From Terrimesophilobacter sp964651535 (GTDB lineage: Bacteria > Actinomycetota > Actinomycetes > Actinomycetales > Microbacteriaceae): DNA of 64,000 nucleotides. This document shows positions 8,639 through 17,041 of the stretch, piece by piece; within the stretch, counting starts at the first letter, position 1, and each line of letters begins with the position of its first letter. Below the pieces are notes generated by a model. The model ran no database searches. It saw only the letters and a list, made by a program, of their open reading frames with translations, and was not told the DNA's origin. The position numbers and the translations under genes were made by a program. Location: assembly GCA_964651535.1 (NCBI GenBank), contig CAZYYE010000002.1, positions 851,869 through 915,868 on the forward strand, read 5' to 3'.

Positions 8639-8667
8639 TGGAAGTGCGACCGGGAATGCGCCATAAT
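8639..8667 (+). promoter_or_regulatory. Candidate promoter for livHMGF
   Basis: A CATAAT -10 hexamer at 8662-8667 lies 17 bases after a weak -35 (TGGAAG, 8639-8644). A transcript from here would carry a leader of about 70 bases before the GGAGG and GTG start of livH. A TTGACC at 8626-8631 is a better -35 word but is too far away. The call rests on the -10 match only. Confidence 0.35.
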
Positions 8668-8744
8668 CGGCAGGTACTGTCAACGTCGACGGCAGCCAGA
8701 ACCCGAGAGTCACCGAATCTCCACTGGCCCGTCTTGGAGGTCTC

Positions 8745-10091
8745 GTGGTCACTGCTCAACGGTTCCGCTCGCGTGCGATGCGACCCATAATCCTCCTGTT
8801 CGCGATGGTATTCGCGGCGCTCGCCTTCGCGATGATGGCGGTCTCGCCGGTCAACGCCGACGAGATCAACACCGACAAGTACGACTACATCTTCAGCGGC
8901 AACGTCAAGCACGACGGCGTCCCCCTCGACGACGTCACGATCATCGTCGAAGGCAACGGCTACGAGGCCGAAGTCAATACCGACAAGGAAGGCAAGTGGC
9001 GGGTCGGCGTCCCGGAGAAGGACGTCTACAAGATCACGCTTGTGGAGAAGACCCTCCCCGAGGGCGTCATCGTGAGCGAAGAGGGCAGCGATCGCGTGAC
9101 GATCACGGATCGCGGCGCGACGATCGAGGCCGAGTTCGGTCTCACCAAGAACAAGTCCGTGAACTTCTTCCTCGGCGAGGGTGTTCGCGTCGTGACGCCG
9201 TTCATCGACCAGGTGGTTGCGAGCCTCATCAGCGGCCTGAACTTCGGGCTCATGCTGGCCCTTGCCTCGATCGGGCTGTCGCTCATTTTCGGAACAACCG
9301 GAATCGCGATCTTCTCCCACGCAGAAATGGTGACCCTCGGTGCGGTCATCGCGCTCGCATTCAGCGTCACTCTCGCCTGGCCGCTGTGGCTCACGATCCC
9401 GGTCACGCTCGTTCTCCTGGCGGTCGCCGGATACGCGCAGGACTACGTGATCTGGAAACCTCTTCGAACAAGGGGGTTGAGCGTCGTCCAGCTCATGATC
9501 GTGAGCATCGGTCTGTCTCTCACCCTCCGGTACGTGTTCCAGTTCTTCATCGGAGGCGGAACGACGCTCCTTCCCACCGATCCGGCGATGACCGTGAAGA
9601 TCACGCTGCTCGGGCCGATCGCGCTTTCCGTTGTCGACATGGTGAGTATGGGAGTCTCCGCTGTCGTGCTCGCGGCCGTCGCCTACTGGTTGCTCTACAC
9701 GCGCACCGGCAAGGCCACGCGGGCGATCAACGACAACGCGTCGCTGTCTGCCGCGTCGGGCATCGACGTCAACCACGTTGTGCGACTCGTGTGGATTCTG
9801 GGAACCGTGCTCGCGGGACTGTCCGGCATCCTGTGGGCGTACTTCCGCCCGGGCATCAAGTGGGACATGGGTTGGCAGATCCTGCTGCTGATTTTCGCGG
9901 CCGTCGTTCTCGGCGGCCTCGGTACCGCGTTCGGCGCGCTCGTCGGGTCGATCATCGTCGGACTGCTCGTCGAGCTCACCCCACTGTGGTTCTCGGCGGA
10001 TATCAAGTACGTCGGAGCACTGCTGATCCTGATCATTGTTCTCCTCGTCAGACCACAAGGACTGCTGGGTCAGAAAGAGAGGGTCGGTTAA
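8745..10091 (+). CDS. livH: Branched-chain amino acid ABC transporter permease LivH with extra N-terminal beta-domain
   Basis: The start is GTG 8745, four bases after GGAGG. The 448-residue protein begins with a signal sequence (hydrophobic 14-36, likely cleavage after VNA at 38). An additional domain of about 90 residues follows (45-135), with the pattern SGNVKHDGVPLDDVTIIVEG ... KWRVGVPE ... YKITLVE, typical of carboxypeptidase regulatory-like or CnaB-like beta-sandwiches. The LivH permease proper starts near residue 155 (SGLNFGLMLALASIGLSLIF) and continues through about eight helices to LVRPQGLLGQ. Ordinary LivH proteins have about 290-310 residues and no such domain. It would face the outside, where substrate-binding lipoproteins act. 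livM follows with no gap. Confidence 0.92.
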   Translation: MVTAQRFRSRAMRPIILLFAMVFAALAFAMMAVSPVNADEINTDKYDYIFSGNVKHDGVPLDDVTIIVEGNGYEAEVNTDKEGKWRVGVPEKDVYKITLVEKTLPEGVIVSEEGSDRVTITDRGATIEAEFGLTKNKSVNFFLGEGVRVVTPFIDQVVASLISGLNFGLMLALASIGLSLIFGTTGIAIFSHAEMVTLGAVIALAFSVTLAWPLWLTIPVTLVLLAVAGYAQDYVIWKPLRTRGLSVVQLMIVSIGLSLTLRYVFQFFIGGGTTLLPTDPAMTVKITLLGPIALSVVDMVSMGVSAVVLAAVAYWLLYTRTGKATRAINDNASLSAASGIDVNHVVRLVWILGTVLAGLSGILWAYFRPGIKWDMGWQILLLIFAAVVLGGLGTAFGALVGSIIVGLLVELTPLWFSADIKYVGALLILIIVLLVRPQGLLGQKERVG

Positions 10092-11078
10092 ATGGACTTC
10101 ATCGGCATCCTGGGACAAACCGCCTGGTGGATCCTCGCTCCCGAAACGATCGCCTACGGGCTCGCCACGGTCGGCCTCGCCGTGCACTTCGGCTACGGCG
10201 GCCTGCTGAACTTCGGTCAGGCCGGGTTCATGCTCATCGGCGGCTACGGTTACGCGATCTCGATCCTGTCGCTCGGCTTGCCGTGGTGGGCAGGCATCCT
10301 GGTCGGAATCGGCGCGTCCGTGGTCTTCGCCCTCATCCTCGGTATTCCGACGCTGCGTCTTCGCGCGGATTACCTCGCGATTGCGACGATCGCCGCTGCG
10401 GAGGCGCTGCGCCTCATCGTTCAATCGACCCTCCTGGACGACGTCACGAACTCGGCGGACGGGCTCGGCGGCTACCACGAAGGGTTCCGCGCAGCCAACC
10501 CGTTCCCGCCCGGCACGTACGGGTTCGGCCCGTGGACGTTCAACGCGACGGAAATGTGGGTGCGCGTGTTCGGTCTCACCATCCTGGGCCTCGCGGTCTG
10601 GGGCGTGTGGGCGCTCATGCGCAGCCCGTGGGGCCGCGTGGTCCGGGGTATCCGTGAGGATGAGGATGCTGTGCGCGCACTCGGCAAGAACGTGTTCGCG
10701 TACAAGATGCAGGTCCTGATCATCGGTGGAATCCTCGGAACCCTGGGCGGCGTAGTCCTCGTGCTCCCATCCGCCGTCGTTCCGCAGGTGTACTTGCCTT
10801 CCCTCACGTTCTTCCTGTGGACGATCCTGCTCCTCGGCGGGGCCGCGACCATTTGGGGCCCGGTGCTCGGCACCGGCGTCTTCTGGATGATTTACGCGTT
10901 CCTCGGACTGTTCCTCCCGGCCATGGCCGCGCAAGGGTGGCTGCCGGGAGTTACCCCGTCTCAGGCCGGCATCCTGCGCTTCGTCCTTGTCGGGCTCGCG
11001 CTCATGCTTATCGTGATTTATCGGCCGCAAGGCATACTCGGCGACAAGAGAGAGCTGTCATTCAATGCCCGCAAATAA
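10092..11078 (+). CDS. livM: Branched-chain amino acid ABC transporter permease LivM
   Basis: This 328-residue integral membrane protein is the second permease subunit. It has about eight to nine helices and the LivM-type motif GYGGLLNFGQAGFMLIGGYG at residues 35-54. A cytoplasmic loop around SPWGRVVRGIREDEDAVRALGKN (about 178-200) corresponds to the ATPase-coupling loop. The C-terminus ends RPQGILGDKRELSF, as expected for the family. The ATG immediately follows the TAA of livH, and the 3' end overlaps the start of livG by 14 bases, which implies translational coupling in a four-gene transcript. Confidence 0.95.
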   Translation: MDFIGILGQTAWWILAPETIAYGLATVGLAVHFGYGGLLNFGQAGFMLIGGYGYAISILSLGLPWWAGILVGIGASVVFALILGIPTLRLRADYLAIATIAAAEALRLIVQSTLLDDVTNSADGLGGYHEGFRAANPFPPGTYGFGPWTFNATEMWVRVFGLTILGLAVWGVWALMRSPWGRVVRGIREDEDAVRALGKNVFAYKMQVLIIGGILGTLGGVVLVLPSAVVPQVYLPSLTFFLWTILLLGGAATIWGPVLGTGVFWMIYAFLGLFLPAMAAQGWLPGVTPSQAGILRFVLVGLALMLIVIYRPQGILGDKRELSFNARK

Positions 11079-11973
11079 TTCGCACGCAAAGTCGACAGGG
11101 ATTGCGACGGGAGATTTCGTTCCCGGAGTCTCCAAGACGGATCCGATTCTCGTTGCGGACAACGTCACGCGTCACTTCGGCGGACTCACGGCCGTCGACG
11201 TCGACCATTTGGAGATCCAGCGGGGTGTCATCACCGCCCTCATCGGGCCGAACGGTGCGGGCAAGACCACGCTGTTCAACATCCTCTCGGGTTTCGACAA
11301 GCCGAACTCGGGATCCTGGTCCTTCGACGGCACGGCCCTCGCGGGCATTCCCTCGTTCAAGGTTTCCCAGCTCGGCCAGATCCGGACGTTCCAGCTCACG
11401 AAAGCGCTGAGCATGCTTTCCGTTCTCGAGAACATGAAACTGGGAGCCAAGGATCAGTCCGGCGAGCGGTTGTGGGCGTCGATGTTCCCGTGGCTGTGGC
11501 GCGCTCAGGACAACGAGATTGAAACGAAGGCCATGGAACTGCTCGCGCGGTTCAAGCTCGACACGAAGGCGGACGATTTCGCTGCGAGCCTGTCCGGTGG
11601 GCAGCGCAAGCTCCTCGAGATGGCTCGGGCGCTCATGAGCGACCCGACGCTGGTTATGCTCGACGAGCCCATGGCCGGCGTCAACCCGGCGCTCACGCAG
11701 TCTTTGCTCGACCACATCTTCGGGCTCAAGGAACAGGGGATGACCGTGCTCTTTGTCGAGCACGACATGCAGATGGTGAGCCACATCGCCGACTGGGTTG
11801 TCGTCATGGCCGAGGGAAGGATCGTCGCGGAGGGCCCGCCCGAGGTCGTCATGAAGGACCCGGCCGTCATCGACGCGTACCTCGGCAGCCACCAGGACAC
11901 CGACCTCGGAGTCGTGACCGGTCGGATCGAGTTGCCGGATTCTGATCTGAAGTCGAAGAAGGGCTCCAAATGA
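11065..11973 (+). CDS. livG: Branched-chain amino acid ABC transporter ATP-binding protein LivG
   Basis: The 302-residue ATPase contains Walker A GPNGAGKTT at 61-69, signature LSGGQRKLLEMARAL near 172, and Walker B LVMLDEPMAGVNP near 193, followed by the H-loop VEHDM. The first 25 or so residues before DPILVADNVTRHFGG are a polar lead not found in short LivG proteins. A C-terminal tail after YLGSHQDTD adds about 30 residues. It powers import through LivH-LivM together with LivF. The start overlaps livM by 14 bases and the stop overlaps the livF start by four bases. Confidence 0.95.
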   Translation: MPANNSHAKSTGIATGDFVPGVSKTDPILVADNVTRHFGGLTAVDVDHLEIQRGVITALIGPNGAGKTTLFNILSGFDKPNSGSWSFDGTALAGIPSFKVSQLGQIRTFQLTKALSMLSVLENMKLGAKDQSGERLWASMFPWLWRAQDNEIETKAMELLARFKLDTKADDFAASLSGGQRKLLEMARALMSDPTLVMLDEPMAGVNPALTQSLLDHIFGLKEQGMTVLFVEHDMQMVSHIADWVVVMAEGRIVAEGPPEVVMKDPAVIDAYLGSHQDTDLGVVTGRIELPDSDLKSKKGSK

Positions 11974-12716
11974 ACGCCGCCACCCAACTGGAGACCGTCC
12001 TCGAGGTCAAGGACCTCACGGCGGGCTACCTGCCAGGCATCGACATCCTGAACAACTGCAGCATCACCGTGGGCGAGGGCGAGCTCATCGGCATCATCGG
12101 GCCGAACGGCGCAGGCAAGTCGACTCTCCTCAAAGCCATTTTCGGGCAGGTACAGGTCCGTAGCGGGACGATCACGCTGTACGGCGAAGACATCACGCTT
12201 CTACCCGCCCACAAGTTGGTGGCGAAGCGCGTCGGAATGGTTCCGCAGAACAACAACGTGTTCCCGTCGCTCACCATCGAAGAGAACCTCCAGATGGGAC
12301 TGTTCCAGAACCCCAAGATCTTCCCTGAGCGCCTCGAGTTCGTGACGTCCATCTTCGGCGAGCTGTCCTCGCGCCTCAAGCAGCGCGCAGGTTCGCTTTC
12401 GGGCGGCGAGCGGCAAATGGTCGCGATGTCCAGGGCCCTCATGATGGATCCGCACGTCCTCCTGTTGGATGAGCCTTCCGCGGGCCTCTCCCCCGTGAGG
12501 CAGGATGAAGCGTTCATCCGGGTCTCCGAGATCAACAAGGCGGGCGTGACGACGATCATGGTCGAACAGAATGCGCGACGGTGCCTGCAGATTTGCGATC
12601 GGGGATACGTGCTCGACCAGGGTACGGATGCCTACACCGGGACAGGACGCGATTTGCTGAACGATCCGAAGGTCATCAGCCTCTACCTCGGCACACTCGG
12701 CGAGGACGCCGCGTAG
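11970..12716 (+). CDS. livF: Branched-chain amino acid ABC transporter ATP-binding protein LivF
   Basis: This 248-residue ATPase has Walker A GPNGAGKST at 44-52, the Q-loop MVPQNNNVFPSLTIEENL typical of LivF, signature LSGGERQMVAMSRAL and Walker B LLLDEPSAGLSP. It ends in YLGT, as LivF proteins do. It pairs with LivG in the transporter. The ATGA overlap with livG supports translational coupling. A strong hairpin at 12735-12768 closes the operon 18 bases after the stop codon. Confidence 0.96.
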   Translation: MNAATQLETVLEVKDLTAGYLPGIDILNNCSITVGEGELIGIIGPNGAGKSTLLKAIFGQVQVRSGTITLYGEDITLLPAHKLVAKRVGMVPQNNNVFPSLTIEENLQMGLFQNPKIFPERLEFVTSIFGELSSRLKQRAGSLSGGERQMVAMSRALMMDPHVLLLDEPSAGLSPVRQDEAFIRVSEINKAGVTTIMVEQNARRCLQICDRGYVLDQGTDAYTGTGRDLLNDPKVISLYLGTLGEDAA

Positions 12717-12734
12717 AGCCTCCCAGCCGCACAG

Positions 12735-12768
12735 AGAGGGCCCCGACCACGTTTGGTCGGGGCCCTCT
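12735..12768 (+). terminator. Intrinsic terminator of livHMGF
   Basis: A perfect 15-base-pair stem (AGAGGGCCCCGACCA paired with its complement) closes a four-base loop, followed by TTC rather than a long T-run. It lies just after the livF stop in a convergent junction. Confidence 0.85.
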
Positions 12769-12800
12769 TCGTTCGCTGAGAGGAACTGCAGGCCAACAGG

Positions 12801-12830
12801 AAGGGCCCCGGCGTTTCCGCCGGGGCCCTT
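12801..12830 (-). terminator. Intrinsic terminator of the convergent binding-protein gene
   Basis: A 13-base-pair perfect stem (AAGGGCCCCGGCG and complement) with a TTTC loop lies 16 bases downstream of the binding-protein stop codon, when read on the minus strand. Both hairpins of this 130-base gap share the core GGGCCCCG. Confidence 0.8.
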
Positions 12831-12846
12831 CGCCGTGCTACCGCTT

Positions 12847-14115
12847 CTAGTTGATGCGGGTGTGCATGTTGTCGTCACCGTACTGGTAGATACCGATGGT
12901 TGCTTCCGTCGGGTCGCCAGCGTCGTCGAAGGTGATCGGGCCGGAGGCGCCGTCGAAGTCGACCGTGCCGCCGTCGAGGATGATCTGTGCGCCCGACGCG
13001 AAGTCGGTCACCTTCTCACCGTTGCCTGAACCACCGGAGACCTCCTGCAGCTTCTTGGCGATCTCGACGGCATCCGTCGATCCCGCAGCAAGAGCGGCAA
13101 GCGCCATGAGGATGACCGCGTCGTAGGACTCTGCAGCGTAGCTGTAGTCCTCGAGCGTGCCACCGAACTCCGCGGAGTACACGTCGTTCAGGCGCTTCTG
13201 GAAGTCATCCGCGAGCACCGGGCCCGGGGTGGTTCCCTTCGCACCCGTGAGCGACGCGGGCGGCAGGTCCGCACCGAACTGCTTCAGGTTGCCGTCAACG
13301 AGGTACAGCTTCGACGTGTCGAAGCCGGCGTCCTTGAGCGCGGGAACGATCGTGAAGACCTCATCGAACGTGATCAAAGCGATCGCGTCCGGGCTCTGCG
13401 CCACAACCGAGGCGATCTGAGCCGAGAAGTTGGTGTCACCGGCGTTGAAGAACTCCGTGGCGACAACCTTGCCGCCAGCGCCTTCGAACGTCTCCTTGGT
13501 GACCTTCTCGAGACCGGTTCCGTATGCGTCGTTGAGCACGATCATGCCCAGCGTGCTGGCACCGTCGCTGGCGATGAGGTTACCGAGAACTTCGCCCTGC
13601 AGGAGGTCGGAGGGCGCGGTACGCCAGTACAGGTTCTTGTCATCCCAGGTCGTGAAGTCCGGGGACGTGTTCGCCGGGGAGAACATCAGCGTGTCTGCAC
13701 CGACGATCTGGTCGATCACCAGCTTGGAAACACCGGACGACGCGGCACCGAGAACGGCGTCGACGCCCGCAGCCAACAGGTTCGGGACCGTGGTCGCGTA
13801 TGCCTTGTTGTCTGGGTCGCCGGAGTCACCGTAGGTGACCTCCACCTTGATACCAAGGTTGGCGTCGTTGACCTCCTTGGCACCGAGTGCAACACCAGCT
13901 TCTTCGGGCGGGCCGAGGAACGCCAGAGCACCGGTCTGCGGAAGCAGGGTTCCGATTTTCAGGACGAGGTCCTTGGTGGGCCCTTCGCTGCCGCCGCCAT
14001 CCGTCGGGGTGCAGCCGCTGAGAACCAGCGCTCCAGCTCCGACGATAGCGATGCCACCGAGAACCGACTTCAGACCTTTCGAGCGGGAGGCCTTAGCCTT
14101 CGCGAATACGCGCAT
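12847..14115 (-). CDS. Branched-chain amino acid ABC transporter substrate-binding lipoprotein
   Basis: ATG 14115, preceded by GGAGC, gives 422 residues; an upstream in-frame ATG lacks a ribosome site. A lysine/arginine-rich N-region, a hydrophobic segment (18-32) and the lipobox LSGC with cysteine at 35 mark a lipoprotein. The mature part begins IGTLLPQTGALAFLGPPEEAG and continues with DSGDPDNKAYATTVPNLLAAG, features of LivJ/LivK type I periplasmic-binding folds (Peripla_BP_6). It should bind branched-chain or related amino acids outside the membrane and deliver them to LivHMGF, which converges on it. A second binding protein of the same class follows downstream of its start at 14308-15585. 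Confidence 0.93.
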   Translation of the reverse strand: MRVFAKAKASRSKGLKSVLGGIAIVGAGALVLSGCTPTDGGGSEGPTKDLVLKIGTLLPQTGALAFLGPPEEAGVALGAKEVNDANLGIKVEVTYGDSGDPDNKAYATTVPNLLAAGVDAVLGAASSGVSKLVIDQIVGADTLMFSPANTSPDFTTWDDKNLYWRTAPSDLLQGEVLGNLIASDGASTLGMIVLNDAYGTGLEKVTKETFEGAGGKVVATEFFNAGDTNFSAQIASVVAQSPDAIALITFDEVFTIVPALKDAGFDTSKLYLVDGNLKQFGADLPPASLTGAKGTTPGPVLADDFQKRLNDVYSAEFGGTLEDYSYAAESYDAVILMALAALAAGSTDAVEIAKKLQEVSGGSGNGEKVTDFASGAQIILDGGTVDFDGASGPITFDDAGDPTEATIGIYQYGDDNMHTRIN

Positions 14116-14307
14116 GTTGCTCCTTGCGTTTCGAATGTGCTTACACGACAGAATTACTCTGCCGTTGCAGCAAGGGTATTGGCTATCTGCGAGATTCTCC
14201 ACCGCAAGCGGTTACAGCCCGATAACGCGGATCAATCGTTACCATTCGTAACCTGTTTTGCCCCCCATTCGAGGGTAGACCCCGCTGCAGTCCGCAACAA
14301 ACGTCCG

Positions 14308-15585
14308 CTAGCCGGCGACGGTGGTTCCCACGAGTTTGAAGCGGTTGTCCGCGCCGTAGCGAAAGAGGCCATAGGTCGCCGATCGCGGGTCGCCCGCATC
14401 ATCGAAAGTGATCGGTCCGGAGATGCCGTCGTAGTCGATGTCACTTCGGGTCTTCAGAGCATCGAGGCACTCGCCGAAGCTCGTGCATTTGATCCCGGAT
14501 GCTGAAACCGCCTGCAGGCTTCCTGCGACGGCCCATCCCGTGTCGTTGCCCGCGACGATTGCGGCGAGGGCCGCGAGGATCGTTGCGTCGTACGCTTCCG
14601 CCGCGTAGCGATAGTCCGATACGGCAGGGTCAGCGCTTTTCACGCGTTTCATGAACGCGTCATCCGGTACGGCGCCCTCAAGGATCCCGTTCGCATCCTT
14701 GAGAGTGTTGCTCGACAGCTCCTGGGAGTAGTCGGCGAGGTTCTGGCTCGTCAGCCACAGCTTCGACCCACCGAATTTCGCGTTCACGAGCCCGTTGATG
14801 ATCGTCTTGTTCTTCGCCATGGCGCTGAACGGGCTGGCAAGGATGACGACATCCGGCTCCGCCTTCGTCACCGCGGCAATGATCCTGTCGGTGGGATTGA
14901 TGGTTTCGGAGAAACTTTCGCTGACCACGAGAGTCCCACCGACCCGGTCGAGTCCTGCTTCGACGCTCGCGTGCACGGCGCGGCCCGTGTCATCCGAATA
15001 GTAGACGAGCGCCACGGTGCGGTCTTTTCCCGCCACGTCCGCGAGCGCAGACCCTTCGAGTGCCGCGGACGGAATGGTCCTGAACAGCAGCCCCTGGTCT
15101 TTCAGCGACGACAGGGCAGGGCTTGTCGCCGACGGGGAGATCATCGCGATGCCTTCCGCAACGATCGTGGGAAGCAGTCGTTCGGCGAGGATCGAAGATG
15201 ACGGTCCGATCACGACATCGACATTCTTGGAGATCAGGTCCTCGAGGGACGCTTCGGCCTTCGTCGTGCTCGCGTCGCCCGAGTCGCGGTGATACACGAC
15301 AACGGGTTTGCCGTTGACCCCGCCGGCCTCGTTGATCTCGCGAACGGCGAGCTCCACGCCCGCATCCTGGGCGCGAGCGAGAAACGTCGTCGCTCCCGTC
15401 GTCGGGAAGAGCGTTCCGATGGTCAGCACTCCGTCGCCTGCCGGAAGGGGCGTTGCGGTGGGAGTCACGGTCGGGACGGGCATGGGTTCGGGAGCGCACG
15501 CCGCGAGCGTCGCGCACAGGGCCGCCGCCATCGCTGCGGCGACGACGTTGCTGCGCAGTGGGAAGCCTTTCACGTTCTGGTGCAC
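14308..15585 (-). CDS. Second Liv-type substrate-binding lipoprotein
   Basis: The start is GTG 15585 after a GGGAG. The product has 425 residues, a lipobox TLAAC with cysteine at 30, and then a Pro/Thr-rich linker (PEPMPVPTVTPTATPLP) before the binding fold. The fold starts IGTLFPTTGATTFLARAQDAG, parallel to the neighbouring protein. Shared stretches such as DSGDASTTKAEASLEDLISKNVDVVIGPSSS and the closing ISGPITFDDAGDPRSATYGLFRYG show it is a diverged paralogue. The linker is absent from the first protein, so this one may reach further from the membrane. It lies 192 bases upstream of the first binding protein and could be cotranscribed or have its own promoter. Ligand unknown. Confidence 0.9.
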   Translation of the reverse strand: MHQNVKGFPLRSNVVAAAMAAALCATLAACAPEPMPVPTVTPTATPLPAGDGVLTIGTLFPTTGATTFLARAQDAGVELAVREINEAGGVNGKPVVVYHRDSGDASTTKAEASLEDLISKNVDVVIGPSSSILAERLLPTIVAEGIAMISPSATSPALSSLKDQGLLFRTIPSAALEGSALADVAGKDRTVALVYYSDDTGRAVHASVEAGLDRVGGTLVVSESFSETINPTDRIIAAVTKAEPDVVILASPFSAMAKNKTIINGLVNAKFGGSKLWLTSQNLADYSQELSSNTLKDANGILEGAVPDDAFMKRVKSADPAVSDYRYAAEAYDATILAALAAIVAGNDTGWAVAGSLQAVSASGIKCTSFGECLDALKTRSDIDYDGISGPITFDDAGDPRSATYGLFRYGADNRFKLVGTTVAG

Positions 15586-15605
15586 TCCCGAAGATTATCC
15601 GAGCA

Positions 15606-16544
15606 TCAGCCGGGCAGCGGTAAGGCGCGTCGCACTGATCGGCTGTGGTGCGCCATGTCGACGCTGAACACCACGAGTGCGAACCAAACCAGCGAGAATC
15701 CCACCCACCGCTCTAAAGGCATCGCCTCGAGAAGAACGAACGTGCCGATGAGGAACTGCAGAATGGGCGTCAGATATTGGATGAAGCCGATCACGAAGAG
15801 CGGCAATCGGCGAGCCGCCGCTGCGAAAAGAAGCAGCGGAATCGACGTCACCACCCCGGCGGAGACGAGAAGAATCGTATTGATCGCGCCGGCGCTCCCA
15901 AACACGATGCCCGAGGTGACGCCGACGAAGATCAATTGGGCGATGGCGAACGGCGTGAGCCACGCAGTCTCCACGGCCAGGCCGGTGAGGGCGTCCACCG
16001 TGACGCCCACGCGCTTCTTGACGAGCCCGTAAAGCCCGAACGACAACGCGAGGACGATGGATATCCACGGAAACGAGCCGTTGTAGATCGCGAGCACGAG
16101 CACTGCCACGCCGCTGATCCCCACGGCGATCCACTGCAACACGCGGAGTTTCTCGCCGAGAACGACGACGCCAAGGAGGACGGTGACGATCGGGTTGATG
16201 AAGTACCCGAGCGCGGCTTCGTTGACGCGCTCCGTCACGACGGCGAGCACGTAAACCTGCCAGTTGACGAAGACCAGCACACCCGCGACGCCGAGGGCGA
16301 TGAGACTGCGCCGATCGCGCATGATCCGCGCGATCCGCCCGCCCCGCCGCAAGACGAGAATCGCGAGGGCGCAAAAGAGCGCGGAGAACAGGACTCGCCA
16401 GGAGACGATCTCGAATGGTCCGGCGGGCGCGAGAGCGAGGAAGTACAGCGGAAAGAAGCCCCACAGGCCGTATGCCGCGAAGGCGTAGAAGAGTCCGGCG
16501 CGAGAGTCCGGCGCGGTCGATGACGTGGTGGCGGGTGCAGACAT
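15606..16544 (-). CDS. rarD: EamA family transporter RarD
   Basis: A hydrophobic 312-residue protein with ten predicted helices in two EamA halves. It opens with AGLFYAFAAYGLWGFFPLYF and contains EIVSWRVLFS near residue 45 and NWQVYVLAV, phrases characteristic of RarD. The C-terminal half has SFGLYGLVKKRVGVDALTGL-like sequence and QYLTPILQFLIG. The RarD substrate is not established; chloramphenicol and other small molecules have been proposed. I prefer ATG 16544 over the in-frame GTG at 16553, as neither has a strong ribosome site. The gene follows groES past a terminator and ends 20 bases from the second binding-protein gene start. Confidence 0.85.
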   Translation of the reverse strand: MSAPATTSSTAPDSRAGLFYAFAAYGLWGFFPLYFLALAPAGPFEIVSWRVLFSALFCALAILVLRRGGRIARIMRDRRSLIALGVAGVLVFVNWQVYVLAVVTERVNEAALGYFINPIVTVLLGVVVLGEKLRVLQWIAVGISGVAVLVLAIYNGSFPWISIVLALSFGLYGLVKKRVGVTVDALTGLAVETAWLTPFAIAQLIFVGVTSGIVFGSAGAINTILLVSAGVVTSIPLLLFAAAARRLPLFVIGFIQYLTPILQFLIGTFVLLEAMPLERWVGFSLVWFALVVFSVDMAHHSRSVRRALPLPG

Positions 16545-16566
16545 TGAGTTCACTCTACGACCACAG

Positions 16567-16599
16567 AGAAGGCCCGCCAGAGGAGCCGGCGGGCCTTCT
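16567..16599 (-). terminator. Terminator downstream of groES
   Basis: A 12-base-pair stem (AGAAGGCCCGCC with its complement) encloses a nine-base loop between the groES stop codon and the start of rarD, so groES appears to be transcribed alone. Confidence 0.75.
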
Positions 16600-16614
16600 G
16601 CTGAGACGAGTGAG

Positions 16615-16911
16615 TTAGCGGACTACAACCGCGAGCACGTCGCGGGCGGAGAGGACGAGAAGGTCATCTCCACCGAACTTCACTTCCGTGCCTCCGTACT
16701 TGGAGTAGATGACCTTGTCACCGACGGCAATATCGAGCGGAACCCGGTTGCCGTTGTCATCGATCCGGCCCGGGCCGACGGCGACGACTTCGCCCTCCTG
16801 CGGCTTTTCCTTCGCGGTGTCGGGGATGACAAGGCCCGACGCTGTTACTTGCTCTGCGTCGACCTGCTTGATGACGATGCGATCCTCGAGCGGCTTGATG
16901 GACACCGACAC
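16615..16911 (-). CDS. groES: Co-chaperonin GroES
   Basis: The 98-residue protein starts MSVSIKPLEDRIVIKQ and contains the mobile loop and the GDKVIYSKYGGTEVKFGGDDLLVL end typical of GroES. It caps the GroEL folding chamber in the cytoplasm. The promoter region carries two CIRCE operators (16951-16977 and 16997-17023), so it should be repressed by HrcA and induced by heat. groEL does not follow; the next gene downstream is rarD after a terminator, so the chaperonin partner must be elsewhere. Confidence 0.97.
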   Translation of the reverse strand: MSVSIKPLEDRIVIKQVDAEQVTASGLVIPDTAKEKPQEGEVVAVGPGRIDDNGNRVPLDIAVGDKVIYSKYGGTEVKFGGDDLLVLSARDVLAVVVR

Positions 16912-16950
16912 GGTTGACCTCTTCTTTCTTACACGTGAAAATTCATGGGG

Positions 16951-16977
16951 TTAGCACTCTCACTGCGAGTGTGCCAG
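16951..16977. promoter_or_regulatory. CIRCE operator, promoter-proximal downstream copy
   Basis: TTAGCACTC, nine bases, then GTGTGCCAG: one mismatch from the 9-9-9 CIRCE inverted repeat bound by HrcA. It lies between the -10 box and the groES start. Confidence 0.85.
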
Positions 16978-16981
16978 AACA

Positions 16982-17011
16982 ACTGTACCCGTGCGGCTGG
17001 CACTCATGCAA
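16982..17011 (-). promoter_or_regulatory. groES promoter embedded in the CIRCE pair
   Basis: On the minus strand TTGCAT (17006-17011) and TACAGT (16982-16987) are separated by 18 bases. The -35 lies inside the upstream CIRCE and the start region runs into the downstream CIRCE, so HrcA bound at either operator would block RNA polymerase. Confidence 0.65.
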
Positions 17012-17023
17012 CGTGAGTGCCAA
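16997..17023. promoter_or_regulatory. CIRCE operator, upstream copy
   Basis: CTGGCACTC, nine bases, GAGTGCCAA: a near-perfect CIRCE inverted repeat for HrcA covering the groES -35 region. Confidence 0.9.
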
Positions 17024-17041
17024 TTGCCTCCCCCTCGCACC

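Noticed and set aside
8544..11030. An 828-codon open frame on the minus strand opposite livH and livM
   Set aside because: Its sequence is dominated by Arg, Asp, Glu and His, as expected when a GC-rich membrane gene is read backwards; it has no ribosome site and no domain, while livH and livM on the plus strand are clear.
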